Below are positions 1 through 9,902 of a stretch of 64,000 nt of DNA, piece after piece. The stretch covers positions 1-64,000 of the forward strand of contig JAKFYK010000040.1 of assembly GCA_021730905.1 (NCBI GenBank), given 5' to 3'. The stretch's first letter is position 1; the number at the start of each line of letters is the position of its first letter. Source of the stretch: Betaproteobacteria bacterium. Lineage in GTDB: Bacteria; Pseudomonadota; Gammaproteobacteria; Burkholderiales; SG8-41. A model generated the notes under the pieces. It saw only the letters and a list, made by a program, of their open reading frames with translations. It was not told where the DNA came from and searched no databases. The position numbers and the translations under genes were made by a program.

Positions 1-1
1 C

Positions 2-640
2 TTAGCGTTCCTTCATGCGGCTGCGGGCGCGCTCGATGAACGACTCGTCCCTCGCGCCGAGCATGATGGTTTCGAGGTAAGGGAGGAACTTTCGTCCTTG
101 CGCGTCGAAATAGGCGAGCTTGTTGTCGATGCCCTCGTCGGCGTGAAAATCGTAAAACTCCCCCGTCAGATAGGTCGCGTAGAGCGGCGGCGTCCAGTAT
201 TTCAGGCTGTCGAACAGGCTCTTGATGGCAGGCGGGGAAAAGCGAAAGTAGTCGTCCGGGTACTTGTGATAGCGCCATACCCACGGGTGACACGAGTACA
301 GCGCGCCGCGCGGCGAGAGCAGCGTTTGAATGTTTTCCGCGAGCTTCCACGGCTTGGGGCAATGCTCCATCACCGAGCACATGATGACCAGATCGAAGCT
401 CGCATGCGGCAAGCCGGCGGTGCCAGTGGAAAGATCGCCGACCACTTCCACGCCGTCGCCCGCCGACATATCCAAACCAACGTAGTCCTGGCCGGGAAAA
501 AGATCGCGGAACGGTTCCGTGTTGCCGTAGTTTTTAGAGCCGACTTCGAGAATCCGGCCGGACATTCCCTTGAGGACATGCTTGGCGTACAAAAATTGGT
601 TTTTTGATCCCATGACAGAAATCGTTTCAGTTATTTGCAA
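2..640 (-). CDS. class I SAM-dependent methyltransferase
   Basis: ORF with ILEVGSKNYG and DLVIMCSVMEHCPKPWKLAENI motifs typical of Methyltransf_11/23; alternative start ATG at 613. Confidence 0.75.
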   Translation of the reverse strand: MQITETISVMGSKNQFLYAKHVLKGMSGRILEVGSKNYGNTEPFRDLFPGQDYVGLDMSAGDGVEVVGDLSTGTAGLPHASFDLVIMCSVMEHCPKPWKLAENIQTLLSPRGALYSCHPWVWRYHKYPDDYFRFSPPAIKSLFDSLKYWTPPLYATYLTGEFYDFHADEGIDNKLAYFDAQGRKFLPYLETIMLGARDESFIERARSRMKER

Positions 641-671
641 TAACGGGTTTCATGGCCGGATATGGATCTTG

Positions 672-1697
672 TCACCGCAACCGGGATAGCGCTTTTTCAA
701 GAACTTTTTCCCATTCGGAAGCAATGTGTTTCGGCGAATATGTCTCGGCAATGTAGTCCTGCGCGGATTGGATGCGTGCCGCGATCAACGACGGATTATC
801 GGCCATCCAGGCTATGCCCTCGGCAATATCCGCGCCTATCCAGGCCCAGTCGCTGAACTCCATGTAGGAAGGAATCGGGTGGGCAACAACAAACCGTCCC
901 GCCCACAGCGACTCGATGATGCGATTCGGGCTCTTCGCAAGAAACCGCGGATGATCCCCTAACGAAGGGATTACCACAAAATCGGTTGCGGCAAGCGAGT
1001 TCCACGTCTCCTGGCCCGACCACGCCGCGAATCGCAAAGCCAAATGATGCCGATGCCTGGCATTAAAATCCTTGCACTCGCGCTCGATACCCTCCACGCG
1101 CTGGGTAACAATCCGCAAATCCATCGGGGTTTTTTTTCCCGCCTGCAGCAGGACAGGCAGCGATTGCGTCAGGCTGTCGAGATTCACGGGATGCCCGAAC
1201 CATAGCGCCTTGAGACGGCCGCCACCCGGAGACCAGCGCGCCTGCCCCCGTGACCCCTCGAACGGATCACTGATAACAACCGCTTCCTTGCCGCTTTCCT
1301 GCTTTACTTTTTGCTGTAACGCAGCGGATGTCGTTACCACGGTGCCGGCCAGTTCGATCATGCGCCGCAAATGCGGCCCGACGTGTCCATGCAACCGGTC
1401 GTCCGACAGGTCGAACACCGTATTTGCGCCTCGCGCCACCGATGCTTCAAGCAATTGTTCGATGAGTTGAGGCGCTTCATAGTTTCTTCGAAAAACAACA
1501 ACATCCGAATCGTCGATCTGCCCGTGCACTGAATCAACACAGGTTGCATCCAGTCCGACGACCGCAGCCCGATGCCCGCGCGCAGCCAGCTCCCGGGCCG
1601 GAATGATCGCGCGATAGCGCACGCCGGCAACGTGGGAACGGGCACCCTCGGACGTTTCGGTCAACTCCGCCCGCGAAGCAATCCAGATTACCTTCAC
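672..1697 (-). CDS. glycosyltransferase-like protein (GT4-like fold)
   Basis: ORF 672-1856; likely GTG start at 1697 (VKVIWIASRAEL...); C-terminal NRIIESLWAGRFVVAHP pattern. Confidence 0.6.
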   Translation of the reverse strand: MKVIWIASRAELTETSEGARSHVAGVRYRAIIPARELAARGHRAAVVGLDATCVDSVHGQIDDSDVVVFRRNYEAPQLIEQLLEASVARGANTVFDLSDDRLHGHVGPHLRRMIELAGTVVTTSAALQQKVKQESGKEAVVISDPFEGSRGQARWSPGGGRLKALWFGHPVNLDSLTQSLPVLLQAGKKTPMDLRIVTQRVEGIERECKDFNARHRHHLALRFAAWSGQETWNSLAATDFVVIPSLGDHPRFLAKSPNRIIESLWAGRFVVAHPIPSYMEFSDWAWIGADIAEGIAWMADNPSLIAARIQSAQDYIAETYSPKHIASEWEKVLEKALSRLR

Positions 1698-1875
1698 TTG
1701 CCGTTCACCTGCCCGCGCCACCCGATGAGCGGACGGGCGGAGTTTGGAGAACGCGGCAGGGGGCAGCGGCGCGGATCCCGTTCGGCGTGAACCCGGTTCA
1801 CTAGCGGGTTCCGAATGGGTTCTCTGATCCCGCGCAACTATGTCGTGACATCGCAAGCCACCCTGTGCCGAGCAG

Positions 1876-2880
1876 CTAGATGCCCAGCGCTTTTAACTGC
1901 TTTTCAGGATAACGCGTGCCTGCCGTGACGTTGAGCGGGAATGCGTCGCTCAGGCGTTTGACTTCATCGGCACCGAGCTTGATATCGAGCGCGGCGCAAT
2001 TTTGCTCAAGGAATACGCGGCGCTTGGTGCCGGGGATCGGCACGATGTCTGCGCCTTGCGCCAGCAACCAGGCGAGCGCAATCTGTGCCGGCGTGCATTG
2101 GTGTGACGCGGCTATGTCTTCGATAGGCTTCAGTAAATTACTGTTTTTATTGATGTTTTCTACAGCAAAGCGGGGATGGTCGCGACGCCGGTCGGAGGGC
2201 AGCAAAGCGTCCAGTGTTTTCATGGTGGCGGTTAAAAAGCCGCGCCCCAGCGGCGCGTACGGCATGAAGCCGATACCCAATTCACGGCAGGTCGGCAGGA
2301 TACCGTTTTCAACATCGCGGCTCCACAGCGAATATTCGGTTTCGAGCGCGACAATCGGATGCACTTTGTTCGCACGCCGTATGGTGTCCGGTCCAGCCTC
2401 CGACAGTTGCAGGTAACGCACCTTACCCTGCTCCACCAGACGTTTCATCGCGCCCACGGTATCTTCAATCGGCACCGTGGCATCGACGCGGTGCAAACCG
2501 TAGATGTCGATCACCTCGACGCCAAGCTGTTTAAGGCTTTTTTCGCAGGCCTGCGGCACATAGTCGGGATGCCCGCCAGTCAACGCGGGAGCACCGCTAC
2601 CATCGCCGCCGCGAGCACCGAGCGCGAGGTTGCCGAACTTGGTGGCAATCAACACCTTGTCGCGCTTGCCCTTAACTGCACGACCTACCAGCGCTTCATT
2701 GACGCCGCTACCGTAAGCATCCGACGTCACGATCAGATTGACGCCGAGGTCGATCGCGCGATGAATGGTCGCAATCGATTCGTCGTCGTTCGGCTTGCCG
2801 TAGCTGATCGACATGCCCATGCAGCCCAATCCCATCGCCGATACTACCGGACCCGTGTTACCCAGCTTAACTGTGCGCAT
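1876..2880 (-). CDS. aldo/keto reductase
   Basis: [24 protein letters not shown], typical AKR; ORF 5' extension beyond 2880 rejected. Confidence 0.9.
   Translation of the reverse strand: MRTVKLGNTGPVVSAMGLGCMGMSISYGKPNDDESIATIHRAIDLGVNLIVTSDAYGSGVNEALVGRAVKGKRDKVLIATKFGNLALGARGGDGSGAPALTGGHPDYVPQACEKSLKQLGVEVIDIYGLHRVDATVPIEDTVGAMKRLVEQGKVRYLQLSEAGPDTIRRANKVHPIVALETEYSLWSRDVENGILPTCRELGIGFMPYAPLGRGFLTATMKTLDALLPSDRRRDHPRFAVENINKNSNLLKPIEDIAASHQCTPAQIALAWLLAQGADIVPIPGTKRRVFLEQNCAALDIKLGADEVKRLSDAFPLNVTAGTRYPEKQLKALGI
2133..2153 (+). repeat. AT-rich dispersed repeat copy A (inside aldo/keto reductase gene, antisense)
   Basis: GTAAATTACTGTTTTTATTGA. Confidence 0.65.
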
Positions 2881-2915
2881 ATCGCCTCCTCTTTGTTGTA
2901 TGGTGTTGTGTGGAT

Positions 2916-3605
2916 TTATTTCGCGTAGCTGACCGTCAGACTGCCCACGCCCTCTACAAACCCTTCCAGCTTGTCGCCGCGCTGCACCGGCCCCACACCG
3001 GCGGGCGTGCCCGACATGATGAGATCGCCGGGACGCAGTGTGATCATTTTCGACAAATAGGAAATCGTCTCCGGAATATTCCAGATCAATTCCGAGAGAT
3101 CGCCTTTCTGCTTGACCACGCCGTTGACCTTGAGCCAGATCGCGCCCTTGGCCGGGTGTCCCGCCATCGCCACGGTTTTCAACGCGGTACACGGCGCTGA
3201 ATCGTCAAATGCCTTGCCCATTTCCCACGGGCGGCCCATTTTTTTGGCCTCGCCCTGCACGTCGCGGCGCGTCATGTCGAGACCGACGCCATAGCCGAAC
3301 ACGTGATCGAGCGCTTTTTCGACCGGGATATCCTTGCCGCCCTTGCCGATGGCCACCGTCATCTCGATTTCGTGATGCAAATCCTTGGTCGCCGTCGGAT
3401 ACGCAATGGTTGCGCCATTCGCCACAATCGCATCCGGCGGCTTCATGAAGAAAAATGGCGGCTCACGATCCGGGTCGTGGCCCATTTCCTTGGCATGTTC
3501 TGCGTAGTTGCGTCCCACGCAGTAAATACGGCCCACCGGAAATGCTTGATTGCTTTCGGCTACCGGCAAGGTGGTGATTCCGGGAAAATCTATGGCATAG
3601 GTCAT
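2916..3605 (-). CDS. fumarylacetoacetate hydrolase family protein
   Basis: [18 protein letters not shown]...[11 protein letters not shown]...[14 protein letters not shown]. Confidence 0.92.
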   Translation of the reverse strand: MTYAIDFPGITTLPVAESNQAFPVGRIYCVGRNYAEHAKEMGHDPDREPPFFFMKPPDAIVANGATIAYPTATKDLHHEIEMTVAIGKGGKDIPVEKALDHVFGYGVGLDMTRRDVQGEAKKMGRPWEMGKAFDDSAPCTALKTVAMAGHPAKGAIWLKVNGVVKQKGDLSELIWNIPETISYLSKMITLRPGDLIMSGTPAGVGPVQRGDKLEGFVEGVGSLTVSYAK

Positions 3606-3650
3606 TGTTTTGCTTTCGGTGTTGAGGTGTTACGAAACGGGCGCAGGCGG

Positions 3651-4262
3651 TTAGTGGGGCTTTGCTTCAACCGCGATCCAGAAGCCCTGCGGCATGCGAT
3701 TAAAAGTCGTCAGTTCAAAACGCGACATGAACTTGGGCAACCACCACGACGGGGGTTGCTGGATGAGATGCGCGTTGCGGCCATCCGTCAGCATTTTGAC
3801 TGCAGGACCGGTATGCACGGTAAATACACCGACACCTGTCGTGACGCGCCGGAGATCATCGAGCACATTGTCGATCAGCGCGGGCTCGATATGTTCCAGC
3901 ACGTCGATGCACGCCACAAAGCGGCACGGCTTGGCCGGCACGGACCATTCCGGAATCGCGGGATCATAGTGATGTATGGTGAGCGGCACCTCCGAGTGCT
4001 CGCGCAGCGTCGTGCCCAACCGCCCCTTGCCTGCGCCATAATCCAGCAATTCCGTGGCGCCCACGGCATCCATCACCTGCGCCACCAGTGGCGCATATTC
4101 CACCGACGCCACCCCGTAATGCGGGTTTTTGTGCAGCTCCTGCTGCATGCGGCGGTAGGCTTCGCTGATCAGCGGTGCGCTGGTATCGCTCATGATGGGG
4201 TTGGAATAAAAGCCGCGGAAGGACGCGCCCGGCAGCAGGGGTGCAATTATCCGGGATTCCAT
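3651..4262 (-). CDS. methyltransferase-like protein
   Basis: ELLDYGAGKGRLGTTL and ACIDVLEHIEP motifs; start could be internal (MSDTSAPLISEAY). Confidence 0.65.
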   Translation of the reverse strand: MESRIIAPLLPGASFRGFYSNPIMSDTSAPLISEAYRRMQQELHKNPHYGVASVEYAPLVAQVMDAVGATELLDYGAGKGRLGTTLREHSEVPLTIHHYDPAIPEWSVPAKPCRFVACIDVLEHIEPALIDNVLDDLRRVTTGVGVFTVHTGPAVKMLTDGRNAHLIQQPPSWWLPKFMSRFELTTFNRMPQGFWIAVEAKPH

Positions 4263-4302
4263 CCGCCACGGTCAATCCGCAGCGTGAACGCCCCGTGCGA
4301 CA

Positions 4303-4722
4303 ATGCGCGCCACACGGCCACCCATCATGAGCGAAACTACCAGTCTGTGGGCATTGTTCGCCAGCAGCTTTCTCGCCGCGACACTGCTGCCAGGCGGGTC
4401 CGAGGCCGTCCTGTTCGGCGTGCTGAAACTGCATCCGAACGAGTTGTGGACGGCGCTGGCAGTAGCCACCTTCGGCAATACGCTGGGCGGTATGTCGTCT
4501 TATCTGATCGGACGCATCATTCCGCAAAAGACCGAACTCAAGGGGGTCGCGCGCGCGCAACAATACGGCGCGCCCATCCTGCTGCTGTCGTGGGTTCCGA
4601 TTATCGGCGATCCGCTGTGTGTCGCCGCAGGATGGCTGCGGCTGAATCCGTGGATTTCCGCGCTATGCATCGCCGCGGGCAAGTTCGCACGTTACTGGAT
4701 CATCGCCGTGCTGGCGGTATGA
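4303..4722 (+). CDS. YqaA/DedA (SNARE-associated) family membrane protein
   Basis: FLAATLLPGGSEAVLFG...GNTLGGMSSYLIGR. Confidence 0.8.
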   Translation: MRATRPPIMSETTSLWALFASSFLAATLLPGGSEAVLFGVLKLHPNELWTALAVATFGNTLGGMSSYLIGRIIPQKTELKGVARAQQYGAPILLLSWVPIIGDPLCVAAGWLRLNPWISALCIAAGKFARYWIIAVLAV

Positions 4723-4731
4723 TGAGCGACT

Positions 4732-5160
4732 TTGAGCAAGCAGAACAAAATGTCCTGTGAATTGTGCGCCACCATCGGCGGACAGTTGTTGTGGGAAGAC
4801 AGCCGTTGCCGCATCGTGCTCATCCAAGAGCCCGGCTATTCCGGGTATTGCCGCGTGATCTGGAAAGCGCATACCGCGGAAATGACGGATCTCGCCGATG
4901 CGGATCGAGTGCATTGCATGCGAGTCGTGTTCGTCGTTGAAGCCGTGCTGCGTGAACTACTCGCGCCGGACAAGGTCAATCTTGCCAGTCTGGGCAATTT
5001 CACGCCGCACGTGCATTGGCATGTGATTCCGCGCTTTCACGACGACCCGCACTTCCCGCAGCCGATTTGGGGGGCGCGTCAACGCAATGGCCAAATCACG
5101 GGCACGGCTGACTTGCCGGATCGGATAGCGCGCGAGTTGGCGAGCCGTCTGGATGTGTGA
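4732..5160 (+). CDS. HIT family protein
   Basis: HVHWHVIPRF histidine triad. Confidence 0.9.
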   Translation: MSKQNKMSCELCATIGGQLLWEDSRCRIVLIQEPGYSGYCRVIWKAHTAEMTDLADADRVHCMRVVFVVEAVLRELLAPDKVNLASLGNFTPHVHWHVIPRFHDDPHFPQPIWGARQRNGQITGTADLPDRIARELASRLDV

Positions 5161-5176
5161 AATACCCAAAATCACC

Positions 5177-5213
5177 CGCAAACCGTAAACTATTACCGGT
5201 TTTGCGAATTTTT
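5177..5213 (+). terminator. candidate intrinsic terminator downstream of HIT gene
   Basis: CGCAAACCG-taaactattac-CGGTTTTGCG (one bulge) then AATTTTTAA. Confidence 0.55.
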
Positions 5214-5367
5214 AAGTGCAGGGCGTGACCTGGTTCACAGTCACACTTGCCGCAGATCATTAGGCTATGTTCGGCTGCTCGCGGCGGGAAACCGGGAGTA
5301 AGTTGGGAAATTTGGTAAATGCGCGGAAACTGCGCGGGAACCGTAGTAAAAATTTTAGATCAAGGAG

Positions 5368-6990
5368 ATGCCCATGAGCATCCAGGCACAATCGCTGGCA
5401 AAGTCGTCCACGGCGCTGCAATTCCAGGATGCGGCAGGTTGCATGCGCTGGATCGCTGGCCTTCCCATCACCAACGTCCAGCTTGCACACCAGATGTTGT
5501 CCGAACAGGTCAGCGCGCTGACGGCGGCGGAATTGCCGGCTCTGGAACGGCTCAAGATACTGGAAGCGCTGAAAGAGACGTCGATGTTCACGCAGGCGGA
5601 AGTGGCCAAGCGCTACCTCGGCAAACCGCTGCCGCTGGACCAGGCGGATGCGCAAGCGTGGAAAAGCGTGGTGGGCCTGTGGACTGCGCTCGGCGCCAAT
5701 TACCAGCGCTGCCTCGATGCCTATCGCGAAGGCGATCTGCCGATTTCGCCCTTTGCGGCGCTGGTCACCCTGCGTTGCCTGCGCGCGGCAGGACACGCTT
5801 TGTTTGAGCACTATCAGGTCTACCGCGAGCCGGAGGCGGCAGCCTGGCGCGCCTTCCACCAATTGTTTGCTTTTGCGGAAGAGCATGGCATCTCGCGCAT
5901 GCGTGTGCAGGATGTGTTCGCGCGGCACGACGCCGATACCAGTTGCTCCGAGGCCTACGCGCACGGGCTGCTCGCCAGTCTGGCCAACCCCTACTCGCTG
6001 TCGGTGCGGCAAATGGCGTTCCTGCGGCGTTGGCTCGACAAGTGGTCATCGCTGGTGAACCTGTCGGCGCAGCCTTTGCCGCCGGGACCGATTCCGCCGA
6101 TCGCGGTCGATTTCAACGGGGATGTCCCCGCGGTGCTTGCCGAACGCGTTACTCCAGGAACGTCGGTACGTTATCTCGATCTCGAACAAATCGCCAAGAC
6201 GCTGCGCCAGACCATCAATTTGCTCAAGCAAGGGCAGACACCGGGCAAACTGGGACTGGGCGAGGATGCGCGCCAGCCCGGTTGTGAGAGCCTGATCATG
6301 CTGCTCTACGTGCAATGGTGCCGCGCCGGCACGCTGCGTACCGAAGAACGCCACCCTACCGACGAACCGGCGGAAGTATGCTTTGGCATCGTGGATTCAC
6401 ACAAACTGCTGGGCGGCGAAGCGGAGGCGCCCGCCAAAACGGAATTTTCATCTCGCGACAAATGGGAAATCGACAATCTGGGATATTCCATGCGCATGTC
6501 CACGTCGGCGACGCAATCCGCGATCAAGAAATCCGAGAACTGGCAGATACTCAATCAAAGCAATTCGGGATTCATGTGCATGTTGCGCGAACCGAGCGGC
6601 CTGTTGCGCCTGAATCACAATCAGTTGCTCGGCGTGCGGCATGGCGCGAATGCCGGCACCAGACTCGGCACCGTGCAATGGATCAAAGTCAATGCGCAGA
6701 ACGAATGCCAATGCGGCGTGCGCATGTTCGCCGGCACGCCGAAAGCCATCTCGGTACGTCCGTCGAACTTCAATCTTCCCGGCACGCAAGGGTTCGAGCA
6801 GGCGCTGCTGTTGCCCGAAGCAACCATGCCGGCCACGCCCCTGTCGGTGATCCTGCCGGCGGGCTGGTTCCAGGCCGGTCGCATGATCGAGATCCAGGGT
6901 GAGAAGAAGCAAGTCGCCAAGCTGCTTACGCTGGTCGAGCGCGGCGCGGATTTCGACCGTGGTGCCGTCGCCATTATCGAATCACCGTAA
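5368..6990 (+). CDS. conserved hypothetical protein with C-terminal PilZ-like segment
   Basis: 540 aa; C-terminal NQSNSGFMCM...GTVQWIKV....CGVRMF resembles PilZ NxSxxG / GVxF patterns; no clear RxxxR. Confidence 0.5.
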   Translation: MPMSIQAQSLAKSSTALQFQDAAGCMRWIAGLPITNVQLAHQMLSEQVSALTAAELPALERLKILEALKETSMFTQAEVAKRYLGKPLPLDQADAQAWKSVVGLWTALGANYQRCLDAYREGDLPISPFAALVTLRCLRAAGHALFEHYQVYREPEAAAWRAFHQLFAFAEEHGISRMRVQDVFARHDADTSCSEAYAHGLLASLANPYSLSVRQMAFLRRWLDKWSSLVNLSAQPLPPGPIPPIAVDFNGDVPAVLAERVTPGTSVRYLDLEQIAKTLRQTINLLKQGQTPGKLGLGEDARQPGCESLIMLLYVQWCRAGTLRTEERHPTDEPAEVCFGIVDSHKLLGGEAEAPAKTEFSSRDKWEIDNLGYSMRMSTSATQSAIKKSENWQILNQSNSGFMCMLREPSGLLRLNHNQLLGVRHGANAGTRLGTVQWIKVNAQNECQCGVRMFAGTPKAISVRPSNFNLPGTQGFEQALLLPEATMPATPLSVILPAGWFQAGRMIEIQGEKKQVAKLLTLVERGADFDRGAVAIIESP

Positions 6991-7056
6991 CCCGCTTTGC
7001 GCCGCGCAGCGGCTCGGTTATGATGCGCGTCCTGCTACTCACGGACGCGCATTGTC

Positions 7057-7440
7057 ATGGCCGCATCCCATAGTAACCACAGTTCGCCGCTGCCCACCGA
7101 GATCAAGCTGCATCAGCTTTCGCGCATGCTTGAAATCTCGTTCGACGACGGCAGAACCTTTCAATTGCCGTGCGAATTCCTGCGCGTGTATTCGCCCTCC
7201 GCCGAAGTGCGCGGTCACGGGCCGGGGCAGGAAACCTTGCAGGTCGGCAAGAAAAACGTCGAAATCAAAGCGGTTGAGCCGGTCGGCAACTACGCCGTGC
7301 AGCTTGCGTTCTCTGACGGACACAACACCGGCATTTATTCGTGGGATCTGCTTTACGACTACGGCGCTCGCCGCGACGAACTGTGGACACAGTACCTGAC
7401 GCGCCTCGAAGACGCCGGCAAAAGCCGGGAGTCCCCGTGA
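7057..7440 (+). CDS. DUF971 (GBBH-like N-terminal) domain protein
   Basis: [31 protein letters not shown]...[19 protein letters not shown]. Confidence 0.92.
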   Translation: MAASHSNHSSPLPTEIKLHQLSRMLEISFDDGRTFQLPCEFLRVYSPSAEVRGHGPGQETLQVGKKNVEIKAVEPVGNYAVQLAFSDGHNTGIYSWDLLYDYGARRDELWTQYLTRLEDAGKSRESP

Positions 7441-8180
7441 GCAGTACCGGCAACAACACGCACTTCGGCTACCAGCAAGTACCTGAAGACGAAAAAGCGC
7501 GCAAGGTCGAAGGCGTTTTTACCTCGGTCGCCGGCCGCTACGACCTGATGAACGATTTAATGTCGGCGGGTCTGCACCGGTTGTGGAAGCACTTCACCAT
7601 CGATCAAAGCTATGTGCGCACCGGCGAGCGCGTGCTGGACGTCGCCGGTGGCACCGCTGATCTCGCGCGCGCATTTGCAAAACGGGTCGGCCCCACCGGC
7701 TCGGTAGTGCTTACCGATATCAACGCGGCCATGCTCGGCATTGGGCGCGACCGCCTGATCGACGACGGCGTATTTGCACCGGCGATCCAGTGCGATGCCG
7801 AAAAATTGCCTTTCAACTCCAATCATTTCGATTGCGTGAGCGTGGCCTTTGGCCTGCGCAACATGACCCACAAAGACAGGGCGCTGGCAGAGATGTTCCG
7901 CGTGTTGCGTCCGGGTGGCCGCTTGCTGGTGCTCGAATTCAGCCGCGTGTGGAAACCGCTGCAAGGCGTATATGACGCTTATTCGTTTAACGTGCTGCCG
8001 AGAATGGGCAAGATCGTTACCCAGGATGCAGATAGTTATCGTTATCTGGCCGAATCCATCCGCATGCATCCCGATCAGGAAACGTTAAAACAGATGCTGG
8101 AACAAACGGGGCTTGAACGTGTGGAATATTTCAATCTGGCTACCGGGGTGGCCGCGTTGCATCGCGGCTACAAACTATAA
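7437..8180 (+). CDS. ubiE: bifunctional demethylmenaquinone / 2-methoxy-6-polyprenyl-benzoquinol methyltransferase
   Basis: [47 protein letters not shown] start overlapping DUF971 stop (GTGA). Confidence 0.96.
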   Translation: MSSTGNNTHFGYQQVPEDEKARKVEGVFTSVAGRYDLMNDLMSAGLHRLWKHFTIDQSYVRTGERVLDVAGGTADLARAFAKRVGPTGSVVLTDINAAMLGIGRDRLIDDGVFAPAIQCDAEKLPFNSNHFDCVSVAFGLRNMTHKDRALAEMFRVLRPGGRLLVLEFSRVWKPLQGVYDAYSFNVLPRMGKIVTQDADSYRYLAESIRMHPDQETLKQMLEQTGLERVEYFNLATGVAALHRGYKL

Positions 8181-8182
8181 CC

Positions 8183-8210
8183 GTAAGTATTTGTTTTTAT
8201 TGATATTTTA
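8183..8210 (+). repeat. AT-rich dispersed repeat copy B (just after ubiE stop)
   Basis: GTAAGTATTTGTTTTTATTGATATTTTA. Confidence 0.8.
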
Positions 8211-8282
8211 ATTGAGGCTTTACCCGGCATCCGGGCGTTCTATAATGGCGCGGCACCCACCCCTATAAAGATGGAGGAACAT

Positions 8283-9185
8283 ATGAAAAAGCTATTTGGG
8301 ATTCTCGCAGTTAGTTTTGGATTCGCGATGGTCGCGGTCGATATGGCAGAAGCCGCCCGTGTAGGCGGCGGACGCAGTTCCGGACGCCAAAGCAGCAGCG
8401 CAACCAATTCAGCAGCGCCGGCGCAGAAAACTGCCCCCGCGCAACAAGCAGCACCGACACCCGCGCCAGCACCGTCGGGCATGAGCCGCTGGCTCGGGCC
8501 TTTGGCCGGTTTAGCCGCGGGCATCGGCCTCGCCTCCTTGTTCGGCAGCAGCGGCCTGGGCGCCGCCATGGGCGGCATCATGATGGTGATCCTGCTGCTG
8601 GGCGTGGGCTTTGTCATCTACCGCTTGCTCACGCGCAACAAATCCGCGCCACAACAACCCTTGGGCTACGCAGGTGCCGGCGCTGGCAACAGCACCGCCA
8701 TACCAGCGCCGCAGGCACAACCGGCGCAATTCAGCGGCAACGCTGCAGCGCCCGGCTCACTGGCCGCGACGTTGGGCGGCGCTTCAGCGTTGAATCCGGT
8801 GTCTGCTCCCAGCCGCTGGCCCGCTGATTTCGATGTCGCCGAGTTCGAGCGTCAGGCCAAAATGAATTTCAACCGCCTGCAAGCCGCCAACGACGCTGGC
8901 GACGCCTCAACGCTGCGCGATTTCCTCACGCCGGAACTGTATCGCGAACTCGAAGGCGAAATGAAATCCGCGTGGGGTACGCCGCAGAAAACCGAAGCAG
9001 TCGATCTCCAGTCCGAAGTGCTGGAAGTGGTGACCGAAGGCGATCTTTATGTCGTCAGCGTGCGCTTCACCGGGCAGATCCGCGAGAACGGCGTGTTGGG
9101 CAATCTGAATGAAATCTGGCATCTTGAAAAGCCCGTCAGCGGCCGTTCCGGCTGGCGAGTATCGGGCATCCAGCAAGCGTCCTAA
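8283..9185 (+). CDS. Tim44-like domain protein with N-terminal signal/membrane segment
   Basis: SD GGAGG before 8283; C-terminal FERQAKMNFNRLQAANDAGDASTLRDFLTPELY typical of bacterial Tim44. Confidence 0.85.
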   Translation: MKKLFGILAVSFGFAMVAVDMAEAARVGGGRSSGRQSSSATNSAAPAQKTAPAQQAAPTPAPAPSGMSRWLGPLAGLAAGIGLASLFGSSGLGAAMGGIMMVILLLGVGFVIYRLLTRNKSAPQQPLGYAGAGAGNSTAIPAPQAQPAQFSGNAAAPGSLAATLGGASALNPVSAPSRWPADFDVAEFERQAKMNFNRLQAANDAGDASTLRDFLTPELYRELEGEMKSAWGTPQKTEAVDLQSEVLEVVTEGDLYVVSVRFTGQIRENGVLGNLNEIWHLEKPVSGRSGWRVSGIQQAS

Positions 9186-9214
9186 CAAACGCACGCTTTC
9201 GTCTCATTTTCATA

Positions 9215-9243
9215 AAACGCCCGGCAAGTCCGGGCGTTTTTTT
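9215..9243 (+). terminator. strong intrinsic terminator
   Basis: AAAACGCCCGG-caag-TCCGGGCGTTTTTTT. Confidence 0.9.
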
Positions 9244-9248
9244 CCGCC

Positions 9249-9854
9249 ATGGTTTCACCGCTTCCACCACTTTTACCGCTCTACCTCGCCCCTATCAACC
9301 GGCTGTTGCGGCAAAACCGTTGGGCGCTGGAACGATTGCGTCCGTTCAGCGGAAAAATCGTGCGTGCGGAATGCTTTCCGGTAACGATGCTGCTCGGTAT
9401 AGGCGAAACCGGCGAAGCCGCAGCGCCTCCACCGGAATCAGCGCCCGACGTAACCATACGCCTGACCCCGGGTATTGCGCTGCGCCTCGCCGCGCGCGAC
9501 GTGACTGCATGGAACGACATTGCGGTTGAAGGCGATCCGCAATTGGCCGCAGCGCTTAACCATATTGCGCGCAATATTCGATGGGATATGGAGGAAGACT
9601 TAAGCCGCATCTTCGGCGACATTACTGCCCACCGCATGGTCGAGACCGGGCGCAAACTCGATCACTGGAGCCGTCAGGGTGCAGACAATCTCGCTCGCTC
9701 CTTCGCTGAATACTGGACGGAAGAGCAACCGCTGATCGCGGGCCGTGCCGAGGTTGAACTATTCAACCGCGATGTCGATACGCTGCGCGACGATGTGGCG
9801 CGTCTCGAAAAACGCATCGAGCAGTTCACGACAGCAAATCACCACACCGGATAA
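9249..9854 (+). CDS. ubiJ: ubiquinone biosynthesis accessory factor (SCP2 domain)
   Basis: position between ubiE and ubiB; YLAPINRLLRQNRWALERLRPFSGK, SCP2-like. Confidence 0.85.
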   Translation: MVSPLPPLLPLYLAPINRLLRQNRWALERLRPFSGKIVRAECFPVTMLLGIGETGEAAAPPPESAPDVTIRLTPGIALRLAARDVTAWNDIAVEGDPQLAAALNHIARNIRWDMEEDLSRIFGDITAHRMVETGRKLDHWSRQGADNLARSFAEYWTEEQPLIAGRAEVELFNRDVDTLRDDVARLEKRIEQFTTANHHTG

Positions 9855-9902
9855 AACGCGGCACCGCATGCCGCGCCGGCAGCCTGCGGTTACAATCAGC
9901 TT

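Noticed and set aside
1128-1141. A8 tract (A AAA AAA C-type slippery heptamer) in the glycosyltransferase gene
   Set aside because: Encodes GKKTP in a continuous frame; no evidence of a conserved alternative-frame product.
2881-3192. N-terminal extension of the aldo/keto reductase ORF
   Set aside because: Overlaps the FAH gene; the conserved AKR N-terminus starts at MRTVKLGN (2880).
3303-4760. 485-aa plus-strand ORF
   Set aside because: Antisense shadow of the FAH hydrolase and methyltransferase genes in GC-rich DNA; low-complexity Arg/His-rich translation.
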